Both the position numbers and the translations under genes were made by a program. Of a stretch of 6,403 bases of DNA, positions 1 to 6,295 are shown one piece after another (the first letter of the stretch is position 1; the number at the start of each line of letters is the position of its first letter). The DNA lies in contig DNOQ01000209.1 of assembly GCA_003501665.1 (NCBI GenBank), positions 1 to 6,403 on the forward strand. Direction: 5' to 3'. This stretch comes from Bacteroidales bacterium. Lineage in GTDB: Bacteria; Bacteroidota; Bacteroidia; Bacteroidales; VadinHA17. The notes below the pieces were generated by a model that searched no databases, was not told the DNA's origin, and saw only the letters and a program-made list of their open reading frames with translations.

Positions 1-1105
1 TCCCTTTTCTGTCAAGAACATCAACCACTTTGTGGGCATTTACCAGTTCAAGAAATTTTGGTGCATCAGGTTTTCCGATCCTTGAAATTACTTCCTGTGC
101 CTTTGGCAATTCATCAGGACTAATATCCGGTAATTGCAGCTTGACAATTTCTCGTTTTGCAGATATCCCGGTGATATCCAGAGGCTTTAATCTGGTATAT
201 GTTTTCAGCACCTCTCCTGAGAGAACTGTACCAATTCGTTGAGCCTCACCATGACCCTTCTGAGCTTCCTTAGTCTTAACATTTATATGATTGATATTCC
301 CGGAGCAACCCTGAGCAAAAAGAGTAACCATATCTTTACCTTTTACTAGTCCCAGTATTGTCGATAAGGTGTATGGCATGTCAGCAGATATCTCTGTTCC
401 GCCAACATTATCAAGATGAAGTGCAAAATTCACATAGGTTGCCACAGGTTTCCCATCAGTAGTTTCGGCATAAAGAACAAAAACTTCGGGATCAATGGGC
501 CCGGCAGGCTTGATGATCATGGGATTCATTTTCCCGGGATTCCATCCTACATTTCCGTCAGTCATAAAAAACCTGCGATTAAAACTGATGGATTCTTCAT
601 ACCCTTTGCCAATTGATATTTTTGTTTCAGCAAGAGCAGAATTTGCGAGTCTTGCACTTTCTGCTATCATTGCCGGAAGTTCTGAGAGATACTTTATATA
701 GGTTGCATTCTGTAGATTCTTGTACCGGTCAATTCTCTTAGGCATAACCGGACCTGTATGCGAATGAGTAGCGCTGACCATTACGTGATCAGCGCTTATA
801 TCTGTATTCTTCTCAACCAGTGCTCTTACTGTTGAAACGATCTCTGCCGGCACAGATATCAGGTCGCATGAAATTACAGCAACTCTGGCACCGTCTTTTT
901 CAAGGACCATCGCCTTTGCAAACAGGTCATCATGCACATCATCAGCTCCCCGGTCGTAATAATATCCCGCCATTGGCGTTCCCGTAGGTGGTGTAATTTT
1001 CACTGCAGCTGCACCTATTTTTAAATCACCTGCAAATGTGTTCAGCGATAAAAAGCATAATACAATATTGAATGAGAATCTCATATTGAAAATAGTCCTT
1101 TTCAT
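1..1105 (-). CDS. Neutral/alkaline ceramidase-like secreted hydrolase, 3' end cut by window edge
   Basis: I translated this frame by hand from ATG at 1105; it stays open for 368 codons to the left edge, so the C-terminus is missing. The N-terminus is a signal peptide: basic residues K2, R3 and R9, a hydrophobic core at about residues 11-21, and a likely cleavage after NTFA (residue 25). The mature part resembles the N-terminal domain of neutral/alkaline ceramidases, zinc amidases. Visible motifs are SCDLISV (79-85), the zinc-site motif ATHSHTGP (112-119, His114 and His116), NFALH (226-230, His230 as second-site zinc ligand), and FAQGCSGNINH (263-273). The last aligns with the ceramidase AGNLSPN segment but has Asn272 where the active-site Ser should be. 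The Glu and Tyr ligands would lie beyond the window. ATG at 1084 (Met8) is an alternative start that still leaves a signal peptide; neither start has a clear Shine-Dalgarno. It lies 81 bases downstream of a related gene, suggesting tandem duplication or a two-gene unit. True substrate unknown. Confidence 0.85.
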   Translation of the reverse strand, partial: MKRTIFNMRFSFNIVLCFLSLNTFAGDLKIGAAAVKITPPTGTPMAGYYYDRGADDVHDDLFAKAMVLEKDGARVAVISCDLISVPAEIVSTVRALVEKNTDISADHVMVSATHSHTGPVMPKRIDRYKNLQNATYIKYLSELPAMIAESARLANSALAETKISIGKGYEESISFNRRFFMTDGNVGWNPGKMNPMIIKPAGPIDPEVFVLYAETTDGKPVATYVNFALHLDNVGGTEISADMPYTLSTILGLVKGKDMVTLFAQGCSGNINHINVKTKEAQKGHGEAQRIGTVLSGEVLKTYTRLKPLDITGISAKREIVKLQLPDISPDELPKAQEVISRIGKPDAPKFLELVNAHKVVDVLDRKG

Positions 1106-1156
1106 AGTAAGCTGCAATTAGAGTTTGTGTTTAACATGATAATGATGCATTCAGAA

Positions 1157-1164
1157 CAAATGTA
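1157..1164 (-). promoter_or_regulatory. Possible Bacteroidota -7 box ahead of the truncated ceramidase-like gene
   Basis: On the minus strand this reads TACATTTG, a perfect match to the Bacteroidota -7 consensus TAnnTTTG. It lies 51 bases before the ATG at 1105, which would give a leader of roughly 45 bases. I could not find a TTTG -33 element at the usual spacing, so this is a candidate only. If real, the downstream paralogue could be transcribed independently of the upstream one. The same octamer also occurs far upstream of lon (5676-5683). Confidence 0.3.
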
Positions 1165-1186
1165 CATTTCGTATTCGTTTCTGCCT

Positions 1187-2818
1187 TTACTTAACCTCTC
1201 CTGCCCATAAGTAGTTTATCATCTCCAAGGTTTTCTCAACAAGTTCCTGTCCACCTTCAGGACCCATCAGTGTGCTTGCAGGGACAGCTCCGTAGGAGCC
1301 CCCGGCAACAGACCGGTATGGAGGCAAATACGAACCGCTTCCGGTCAGCTGTACTATAAAAGTCTGGACAGCAGGACTGCGACCTTTAATCCGCATACCA
1401 TAATCCAGGTATAGTTCAAATGGATTTGTAGCGATTACTATATCGCCAATTCTCAGAACATGTACTTCAATGGGCATTTTAGATTGCAACCTTTCCATCT
1501 CATAACGTTCTTTCACGCTCTGACCTCTCTTCATCAATGTATGTATTCTGGATATTTCAGTATACCACCTTGATTTCTGCTTAATATCAGGATTATTTTG
1601 TATTTCAAGTAAGAGCTTATTATATTGTTCTCTGTAGGTCTCAGATTCTTTTATTGCATTATTAACATCTTCAATGCCAATCAATCTTCTTGAAAGTTCA
1701 ACTCTTTCCACAATATGCTTAAATACAGGGTCCCAATCGATATTGTTTTTCATATAAGGAAAAACGGAAGTAACGGCATCGGCGATCCTTATCGCGATCT
1801 GTTTTCTGTGAGTTACTGTGCGGTCACCTGATTCGATATTATCCGGAAACATTAGTTTCTGCATGCGTATTTCTGCTTTTTCCCCTATCATTACATGTGG
1901 TGACTGATCACCTGCAGCACTGCATTGCGGCAAAATATAAATATTCTTACCAAGCCTCCGGCGAATCTCCATCCTTGTTTCGTGCCAGTAATCGGCGCTT
2001 ATTGAAAATAATCCTTCCGTAACCTGTGAAGGGCAGGGAACATTTATAACTACACCTGTAAGCTTTGCCTTATTGTCCCATGTAAAAAGTAAATTCACTG
2101 AATGATCTTCATAACCTTCCATATGGCTGAAATCGGGAGTATTCGTTCCTTTATACATTGTGGATCTTCCGTCCATGTCCACAGTCAAACGGTTGTGTCC
2201 GACAACTGCATGCCCCAGCCCAAAGCTTATGCCACCGGGTTTCCTGTTCTTCCATGCCTCTTCCGCTGCACCAGCTATTCTTTCGGCGATATATTTCTGG
2301 CATTCGGCCGGGGACATCACATCGAGTTCCACTCCATATACACTTCTTGAATCAGGGGCTGAACTGACAAGAGGTGCAGTGTGGGTATGTGTTGCATTCA
2401 GCAAGATTTGTTCAGAGTTAAGCTCAGGCATACTACTTTTTAATAGTTTCCTCACATTATCGCGCAAATTATCAGGGGAACCATCCCGGGTACCGTCACT
2501 GATGCTTACAATATCACAGCTGATAAGGATAACTTTTTCTGATAAAGACCCGGTTCCGTATTCAAGTGCGAGAGCAGTAACTGTTATTGGATCGAGAATA
2601 TTCTCCATTACCCGTGCATGAAACTGTCCGGCAACAAGCACCGGTCTTTCGGGAGAGATATCTGCGGCAGCCCAGCCTATTCTGAGATTACCTGATCTGA
2701 CTTTAATGGACTGTTCTGTATTTTTATATTTAAAACCATATAAAACAGCAATCAATACAGTAGCAAAGAGAAGTGTGTAAGACTTCAAGCGATTACCAAC
2801 GTTTTTAATGAATTTCAT
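1187..2818 (-). CDS. Membrane-anchored neutral/alkaline ceramidase-like metallohydrolase
   Basis: The product is a 543-residue protein of the neutral/alkaline non-lysosomal ceramidase N-terminal-domain type. Residues 13-29 form one hydrophobic segment after a basic start (K2, K5, R10, K12). No convincing cleavage site follows, so I infer an inner-membrane anchor with the enzyme facing the periplasm. The domain starts near residue 45 (LRIGWAAADISP). Motifs are ISCDIVS (99-105), the zinc motif NATHTHTAP (141-149, His144 and His146), NVPCPSQV (259-266), GDQSP (303-307, Ser306 at the ceramidase active-site Ser), NPFELY (465-470, Glu468 as ligand), and YLPPY...GGSYG (497-510, Tyr497 probably the tyrosine ligand). 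The second zinc His of Pseudomonas ceramidase appears replaced by Cys262. Residues about 365-450 are a charged, helix-rich stretch, and the separate C-terminal domain of classical ceramidases is missing. A related truncated gene follows 81 bases downstream. The fold assignment is firm; ceramide as substrate is not, since many family members in Bacteroidota and Planctomycetes are uncharacterised. Confidence 0.85.
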   Translation of the reverse strand: MKFIKNVGNRLKSYTLLFATVLIAVLYGFKYKNTEQSIKVRSGNLRIGWAAADISPERPVLVAGQFHARVMENILDPITVTALALEYGTGSLSEKVILISCDIVSISDGTRDGSPDNLRDNVRKLLKSSMPELNSEQILLNATHTHTAPLVSSAPDSRSVYGVELDVMSPAECQKYIAERIAGAAEEAWKNRKPGGISFGLGHAVVGHNRLTVDMDGRSTMYKGTNTPDFSHMEGYEDHSVNLLFTWDNKAKLTGVVINVPCPSQVTEGLFSISADYWHETRMEIRRRLGKNIYILPQCSAAGDQSPHVMIGEKAEIRMQKLMFPDNIESGDRTVTHRKQIAIRIADAVTSVFPYMKNNIDWDPVFKHIVERVELSRRLIGIEDVNNAIKESETYREQYNKLLLEIQNNPDIKQKSRWYTEISRIHTLMKRGQSVKERYEMERLQSKMPIEVHVLRIGDIVIATNPFELYLDYGMRIKGRSPAVQTFIVQLTGSGSYLPPYRSVAGGSYGAVPASTLMGPEGGQELVEKTLEMINYLWAGEVK

Positions 2819-3016
2819 TGTGTTATTAAACTAAATCAATAAAAATACTTTAATGCAATGATAATAAAAAAAAGGTATGCACTTTCCAAAGCAGGATGCT
2901 CCTTTGTCAATCCACATTATAGAAATAGACTGAGAAAGGTCAGGCATAATCATGATGTACAGAAAAGATTCTTTGAAGAATGTAATCTTATTTCAGGCTT
3001 GTTAAAGTAACTTTCC
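2819..3016. other. Gap between lon and the ceramidase-like pair, no gene seen
   Basis: This gap of 198 bases holds only very short open frames with no recognisable product. On the minus strand TACCTTTT (2870-2877) matches seven of eight positions of the -7 consensus, apart from the final G, but has no -33 partner at normal spacing. It could start transcription of the ceramidase-like gene with a leader of about 45-50 bases. The 60 bases before that gene's ATG are very AT-rich, as is common for Bacteroidota leaders, and contain no Shine-Dalgarno sequence. Confidence 0.4.
2963..2989 (-). terminator. Weak possible terminator after lon
   Basis: In the direction of lon transcription, AAGATT (2989-2984) can pair with AATCTT (2970-2965), followed by a short run of T. 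An alternative hairpin inside it pairs ATTCT (2981-2977) with AGAAT (2972-2968) around a four-base loop. Both stems are AT-rich and the T run is only four bases, so termination would be weak. It starts 28 bases after the lon stop codon, a plausible place. Read-through into the ceramidase-like genes cannot be excluded. Confidence 0.25.
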
Positions 3017-5479
3017 TCATTCAAATGTTATTTTCTTGGCGTTTGTAACCTTTTGTTTAAGAAGAGCCAGATCAAGAACATCCATTATTGTACCGACATA
3101 ATGGAATTTCAATCCCTTAATATATATTTCTTTTATATTCTCAACATCCTTTCTGTTTTCTTCCGAAAGAATTATCTCCTTAATATTTGCTCTTTTGGCT
3201 GCCAGGATCTTCTCTTTAATGCCTCCGACCGGCAGTACTTTGCCCCTGAGGGTTATCTCTCCGGTCATGGCAAGATATTTCTTTACCTTCCTCTGGGTAA
3301 ATACCGATGCAATAGATGCGGCCATTGTTATTCCCGCAGAGGGGCCATCCTTTGGAATGGCACCTTCGGGCACATGTATATGTACATTCCATTTTTCAGA
3401 AAAATTGTCAGGAAGGTTAAGAAGCCCGGCATTTGCTTTCAGGTATTCGAGGGCAAGAATAGCCGATTCTTTCATAACCTCTCCGAGGTTTCCTGTAAGA
3501 GTAAGCTTTCCGGAACCTTTACTTATGCTTGTTTCAACGAAAAGGATCTCACCTCCCGCTGTTGTCCAGGCCAGACCTGTAACAACTCCTGCAAGATCAT
3601 TTCCCGAATAGATATCTTTGTTGTATTTTGATGGCCCGAGTAAGTCCCCAAGAGCTTTTTCAGAAAGCAGAGACTCGTATTTAATTCCTGCGGCAATATT
3701 CTTTGCAGTAACCCTGACGATTTTTGCCAGCCGTTTATCGAGCTCCCTGACCCCTGATTCGCGGGTGTAATTTTCGATCAGCTTTTCCATCACATTACTT
3801 TCTATTTTGAGCTGATCAGGCTTAACTCCATGATTCTCGAGTTGTTTGGGTAGAAGATGATGTTTTGCAATCTCAAGCTTCTCTTCAACAAGATAACCCG
3901 TTATCTCAATAGTCTCCATCCTGTCGCGGAGTGCCGGGCTTATCGTTGAAAGCGTATTGGCTGTGGCAATGAACAGAACCCTTGAGAGATCATATTCCGT
4001 TTCAATGAAATTATCGAAAAAAGAGCTGTTCTGCTCAGGATCAAGAACTTCGAGAAGGGCAGATGACGGATCTCCTCTGAAATCCTGTCCGACTTTATCA
4101 ATTTCGTCAAGGATGAAAACAGGATTCGATGACCCTGCCCTTTTTATGTTCTGTATTATTCTGCCAGGCATGGCTCCTATATAGGTTTTTCTGTGTCCTC
4201 TTATTTCAGCCTCATCATGAAGCCCGCCAAGTGACATCCTGACATATTTTCTTCCGAGAGCCCTGGATACAGATTTTCCCAGTGATGTCTTACCCACACC
4301 GGGAGGCCCGTAAAGACATAGTATGGGTGATTTAAGATCGCCTTTCAGTTTAAGCACAGCCAGGTGTTCAAGAATCCTTTCCTTAACATCATCGAGGCCA
4401 AAGTGATCATCGTCAAGAACCTGCCTTGCATACTGAAGATCAAGATTGTCCTGTGTACATTCACCCCAGGGAAGATCAAGAAGAGTCTGAATGTAATTTA
4501 CCTGTACCGAATATTCAGCAGCAGCAGGATTCAGACGGCGAAGCTTATCGAGTTCCTTGTCAAAAATTTTCCTGACATCAGAATTCCATTTTTTTGTCTC
4601 TGCTTTTTTATTGTATTCCTCAATCTCTTTTTCTGCCGGATTCCCACCCAGCTCATTCTGAATGGTCTTCATCTGCTGATGAAGAAGAAACTCTCTCTGC
4701 TGCTGGTCAAGATCACTTTTTAATTTCGACTGCAATTCATTCTTCAGCTCCAGTATCTGGATCTCCTGTACCAGAAATTCGAGGAGCATAAACCCCCTGT
4801 CGCGTATATTATTGATCTCTAATAATTTCTGTTTGTCCTGTACCTTAATGTCAGTATTTGAACAGATAAAATTAATAAGATACGTATTGTTCTCAATATT
4901 CTTAATTGCAAAGGTTGCTTCAGGACTTATATTCGGATTGATCTTAATGATCTTGAGCGAAAGATCTTTCAGCGATCCGACTATAGCATCGAAGTCTTTG
5001 CTTTGTTTTTCAGGCTTCTTCTCAGGTATTGATCTGACTCTTGCAACAAAATACGGGTTATCGGATACAAGTTCACTCAGGATCATTCTTTTCCTGCCCT
5101 GAATTATAGCTGTGGTTGAGCCGTCAGGCATTTCAAGAAGCTTTACTATCTGTCCGATTGTACCGACCTGGTGGAGGTCTTCAAATCCCGGATTTTCCAT
5201 ATCCGGATCCTTCTGGGCAACCGTACCCACGATCTTATCAGTACGATATACATCTTTAATAAGCTGGATAGATCGCGGCCTGCCTATTGAGATGGGCAGA
5301 ACAACTCCGGGAAAAAGCACAGTGTTTCTCAGTGACAATACCGGTATAATGTCGGGCACTTCAACATCCTCAAGATCCCTGTCATCGCCATCGGATATAA
5401 TAGGAATAATATCTCCCTCACCATCAAGCATATCCGGGAGGAACAGGTCATTTACCGTATGTCTGAATTTTTTGTCCAT
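3017..5479 (-). CDS. lon: ATP-dependent protease Lon (LonA type)
   Basis: This is a complete 820-residue Lon, the cytoplasmic homohexameric AAA+ protease that degrades misfolded and selected regulatory proteins. Order of parts: an acidic N-terminal extension (about 1-42); the LON substrate-binding domain, starting at PVLSLRNTVLFPG (46-58) and running to about 240; a coiled-coil linker (about 240-295); the AAA+ module; and the serine-lysine protease domain (about 620-810). Key residues seen are Walker A GPPGVGKTS (391-399, Lys397), Walker B FILDEIDK (455-462, Asp458 and Glu459), sensor-1 Asn508, an arginine finger in LRDR (517-520), and sensor-2 Arg578 in GVREL. The catalytic dyad is Ser714 in PKDGPSAG and Lys757 in GGIKEK. 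Their spacing of 43 residues equals that of E. coli Lon (Ser679, Lys722). The protein is about 35 residues longer than E. coli Lon, mostly at the N-terminus. The ATG at 5479 is the only sensible start; it lies 10 bases after the last of three TTTGACA repeats. It appears to be its own transcription unit, since a terminator separates it from rpmE2. Confidence 0.98.
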   Translation of the reverse strand: MDKKFRHTVNDLFLPDMLDGEGDIIPIISDGDDRDLEDVEVPDIIPVLSLRNTVLFPGVVLPISIGRPRSIQLIKDVYRTDKIVGTVAQKDPDMENPGFEDLHQVGTIGQIVKLLEMPDGSTTAIIQGRKRMILSELVSDNPYFVARVRSIPEKKPEKQSKDFDAIVGSLKDLSLKIIKINPNISPEATFAIKNIENNTYLINFICSNTDIKVQDKQKLLEINNIRDRGFMLLEFLVQEIQILELKNELQSKLKSDLDQQQREFLLHQQMKTIQNELGGNPAEKEIEEYNKKAETKKWNSDVRKIFDKELDKLRRLNPAAAEYSVQVNYIQTLLDLPWGECTQDNLDLQYARQVLDDDHFGLDDVKERILEHLAVLKLKGDLKSPILCLYGPPGVGKTSLGKSVSRALGRKYVRMSLGGLHDEAEIRGHRKTYIGAMPGRIIQNIKRAGSSNPVFILDEIDKVGQDFRGDPSSALLEVLDPEQNSSFFDNFIETEYDLSRVLFIATANTLSTISPALRDRMETIEITGYLVEEKLEIAKHHLLPKQLENHGVKPDQLKIESNVMEKLIENYTRESGVRELDKRLAKIVRVTAKNIAAGIKYESLLSEKALGDLLGPSKYNKDIYSGNDLAGVVTGLAWTTAGGEILFVETSISKGSGKLTLTGNLGEVMKESAILALEYLKANAGLLNLPDNFSEKWNVHIHVPEGAIPKDGPSAGITMAASIASVFTQRKVKKYLAMTGEITLRGKVLPVGGIKEKILAAKRANIKEIILSEENRKDVENIKEIYIKGLKFHYVGTIMDVLDLALLKQKVTNAKKITFE

Positions 5480-5489
5480 TTAATCTTTC

Positions 5490-5539
5490 TGTCAAATCCT
5501 GCTTACGGAAGTGTCAAATTTACTGATTATTTTGTCAAA
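5490..5539 (-). repeat. Three helically phased TTTGACA direct repeats in front of lon
   Basis: On the minus strand TTTGACA occurs at 5539-5533, 5518-5512 and 5496-5490. The start-to-start distances are 21 and 22 bases, about two helical turns, so all three face the same side of the DNA. The last copy ends 10 bases before the lon ATG. Such spacing suggests binding of a regulator to direct repeats, or reuse of TTTG promoter elements. The middle copy overlaps the best -7 box. The repeats are seen directly; the regulatory role is inferred. Confidence 0.5.
5515..5522 (-). promoter_or_regulatory. lon: Likely -7 box of the lon promoter
   Basis: The minus strand reads TAAATTTG, a full match to the Bacteroidota -7 consensus TAnnTTTG, 35 bases before the lon ATG. 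This would give a leader of about 30 bases. The nearest upstream TTTG (5539-5536) is only 13 bases away, shorter than the usual -33/-7 gap of about 19-21. The promoter may therefore be weak without an activator. Confidence 0.4.
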
Positions 5540-5720
5540 AAAGCCGTTTCAGTAGTACGCAATCATTATGCCAAATGTTTCAGCCCGGGAGTGCTTTTTA
5601 TTTCCGGAAGTTGCTTAAATATCAATTTACAGCATAATAAATCTTAAAAGTAACGGCTGAAAAAGTAATATATTTCAAATGTACGACCTCACCTTTTTTT
5701 GCTCCCTGGCAGAGGCAGAC

Positions 5721-5750
5721 AAAAAAAAGGGGCCTCGTACAAAGCCCCCT
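5721..5750 (-). terminator. Strong intrinsic terminator after rpmE2
   Basis: In the minus direction AGGGG (5750-5746) pairs with CCCCT-side bases (from 5729). After one bulged G, the stem continues through CTTT paired with GAGG around a GTAC loop. A run of eight T follows directly (5728-5721). It begins 21 bases after the rpmE2 stop codon. A GC-rich stem plus an uninterrupted T run is a classic Rho-independent terminator. It should separate rpmE2 from lon. Confidence 0.85.
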
Positions 5751-5771
5751 GCAAATTTCAAGGATTTAAGT

Positions 5772-6041
5772 TTATTTTTCTTTCTTCTTAGCTACATGAT
5801 CCTTATATCGGCTCATGAATTTATCAACCCTTCCTGCCGTATCAACCAGTTTCATTTTCCCTGTATAGAATGGATGAGAGGTGTTTGATATCTCAAGCTT
5901 GATCAGGGGATACTCATTCCCGTCTTCCCATTTAATATTTTCCTTCGAAGGAGCAGTTGATTTGCTCAGAAAAGCATAACCGTTTGACATATCCTGAAAT
6001 ACAACTAATCTGTAATTCACCGGATGTATTCCCTGTTTCAT
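5772..6041 (-). CDS. rpmE2: 50S ribosomal protein L31, type B (cysteine-free)
   Basis: The product is an 89-residue ribosomal protein of the large subunit that contributes to contacts between subunits. Family features are the start MKQGIHPVNYR with VVFQD (13-17), the signature SHPFYTGK (55-62), GRVDKF (70-75), and a basic Lys-rich tail (85-89). It has no cysteine at all, so it lacks the zinc-binding residues of type A L31. That makes it the zinc-independent B form (YkgM-like), although in Bacteroidota this is commonly the main L31 and not only a zinc-starvation copy. Length is as expected (E. coli YkgM has 87). ATG at 6041 is preceded by an AT-rich leader without Shine-Dalgarno. A strong terminator follows, so it is probably transcribed alone. 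Confidence 0.96.
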   Translation of the reverse strand: MKQGIHPVNYRLVVFQDMSNGYAFLSKSTAPSKENIKWEDGNEYPLIKLEISNTSHPFYTGKMKLVDTAGRVDKFMSRYKDHVAKKKEK

Positions 6042-6061
6042 TTTTATTCAGTTTATTCTTT

Positions 6062-6094
6062 TTAAAATAATTTCACCTGTTTTGGGACGGCAAA
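6062..6094 (-). promoter_or_regulatory. rpmE2: Possible rpmE2 promoter
   Basis: On the minus strand TTTG (6094-6091) is followed after 21 bases by TATTTTAA (6069-6062). This fits the Bacteroidota -33 TTTG and -7 TAnnTTTG pattern at acceptable spacing, although the -7 box lacks the last TG. Transcription would start near 6055, leaving a leader of roughly 14 bases before the ATG at 6041. Confidence 0.35.
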
Positions 6095-6128
6095 ATTAAT
6101 CAGTTATTTTCAATTTACAAAAGAATTC

Positions 6129-6156
6129 GTTAATTAACTCGGATTAACCATAATCC
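6129..6156. repeat. Adjacent palindromes upstream of the rpmE2 promoter
   Basis: GTTAATTAAC (6129-6138) is a perfect 10-base palindrome. Two bases later GGATTA-ACCA-TAATCC (6141-6156) is a perfect 6-bp hairpin with a four-base loop. No T run follows on either strand, so it is not an intrinsic terminator. It lies about 35-60 bases upstream of the proposed -33 element of rpmE2 and could be an operator or part of a dispersed repeat. Confidence 0.4.
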
Positions 6157-6161
6157 TTATC

Positions 6162-6212
6162 GGTTCCGGGCTTTGCCAGCCGAAGCCCGGGCGAAGGTTG
6201 GTTCCGGGCTTT
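6162..6212. repeat. Three-arm CCGGGCTT repeat with two alternative hairpins
   Basis: The 13-base unit GGTTCCGGGCTTT occurs twice (6162-6174 and 6200-6212) with no mismatches. Between the copies, AAGCCCGG (6183-6190) is the exact reverse complement of CCGGGCTT in both. The middle arm can therefore pair with the left arm (8 bp, 9-base loop) or the right arm (8 bp, 13-base loop), but not both. It is much more GC-rich than its surroundings, and no T run follows in either direction. This looks like a dispersed palindromic repeat or a structured non-coding element, not a terminator. Confidence 0.6.
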
Positions 6213-6225
6213 AAAATTGTATCAA

Positions 6226-6259
6226 TTGCAACGTCATTGCAAACGAAGTGAAGCAATCC
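6226..6259. repeat. CGTCATTGC...GCAATCC dispersed-repeat-like element
   Basis: The stretch from 6232 reads CGTCATTGC, then AAACGAAGTGAA, then GCAATCC. It closely resembles the imperfect palindrome of the form GTCATTGCGAGCGAAGCGAAGCAATC, which I recall as an interspersed intergenic repeat in many bacterial genomes. Here ATTGC and GCAAT form the stem. Just before it, TTGCAA (6226-6231) is repeated at 6237-6242 around CGTCA. Sequence drift from the usual form suggests an old copy. It lies in non-coding DNA between two genes. Confidence 0.5.
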
Positions 6260-6295
6260 GTTACCTTAATTCCCTCTGTCAACTTTTTTCTTCCT

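Larger units (their letters stand above)
5480..5720. other. Long upstream region of lon, no gene seen
   Basis: About 240 bases between the rpmE2 terminator and lon carry no credible gene. Besides the phased TTTGACA repeats and the -7 box listed separately, there is a second perfect -7 match on the minus strand (TACATTTG, 5683-5676). It lacks a visible -33 element and would give a leader of about 190 bases. Palindromes TTCCGGAA (5602-5609) and CCCGGG (5584-5589) are also present. The length and density of sites fit a regulated stress promoter, but no known heat-shock operator is seen. Confidence 0.45.

Noticed and set aside
30..701. Three plus-strand open frames of 66-70 codons near the left end
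   Set aside because: The minus frame through this region is an uninterrupted ceramidase-like protein with a signal peptide, so these are shadows.
2160..2621. Plus-strand open frame of 153 codons inside the anchored ceramidase-like gene
   Set aside because: It lies opposite the conserved zinc-motif region of the real gene and shows no domain signature.
2877..3010. Small plus-strand open frames of 17-18 codons between lon and the ceramidase-like gene
   Set aside because: They are too short, with no ribosome binding site and no recognisable sequence.
3053..3631. Plus-strand open frame of 192 codons inside lon
   Set aside because: It is antisense to a clearly conserved part of Lon and encodes no recognisable protein; it is a shadow.
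5533..5538. TTGACA as an E. coli-type -35 element for lon
   Set aside because: No TATAAT-like box lies about 17 bases downstream, and the genome appears to use Bacteroidota -33/-7 promoters.
5589..5597. GAGTGCTTT resembles a CIRCE half-site (GAGTGCTAA) upstream of lon
   Set aside because: The partner half TTAGCACTC is absent nine bases upstream, so there is no inverted repeat for HrcA.
5542..5658. Inverted repeat AGCCGTT (5542-5548) and AACGGCT (5652-5658)
   Set aside because: Only seven bases pair across about 100 bases; chance is sufficient to explain it.
6141..6156. GGATTA-ACCA-TAATCC hairpin as a terminator
   Set aside because: No T run follows on either strand.
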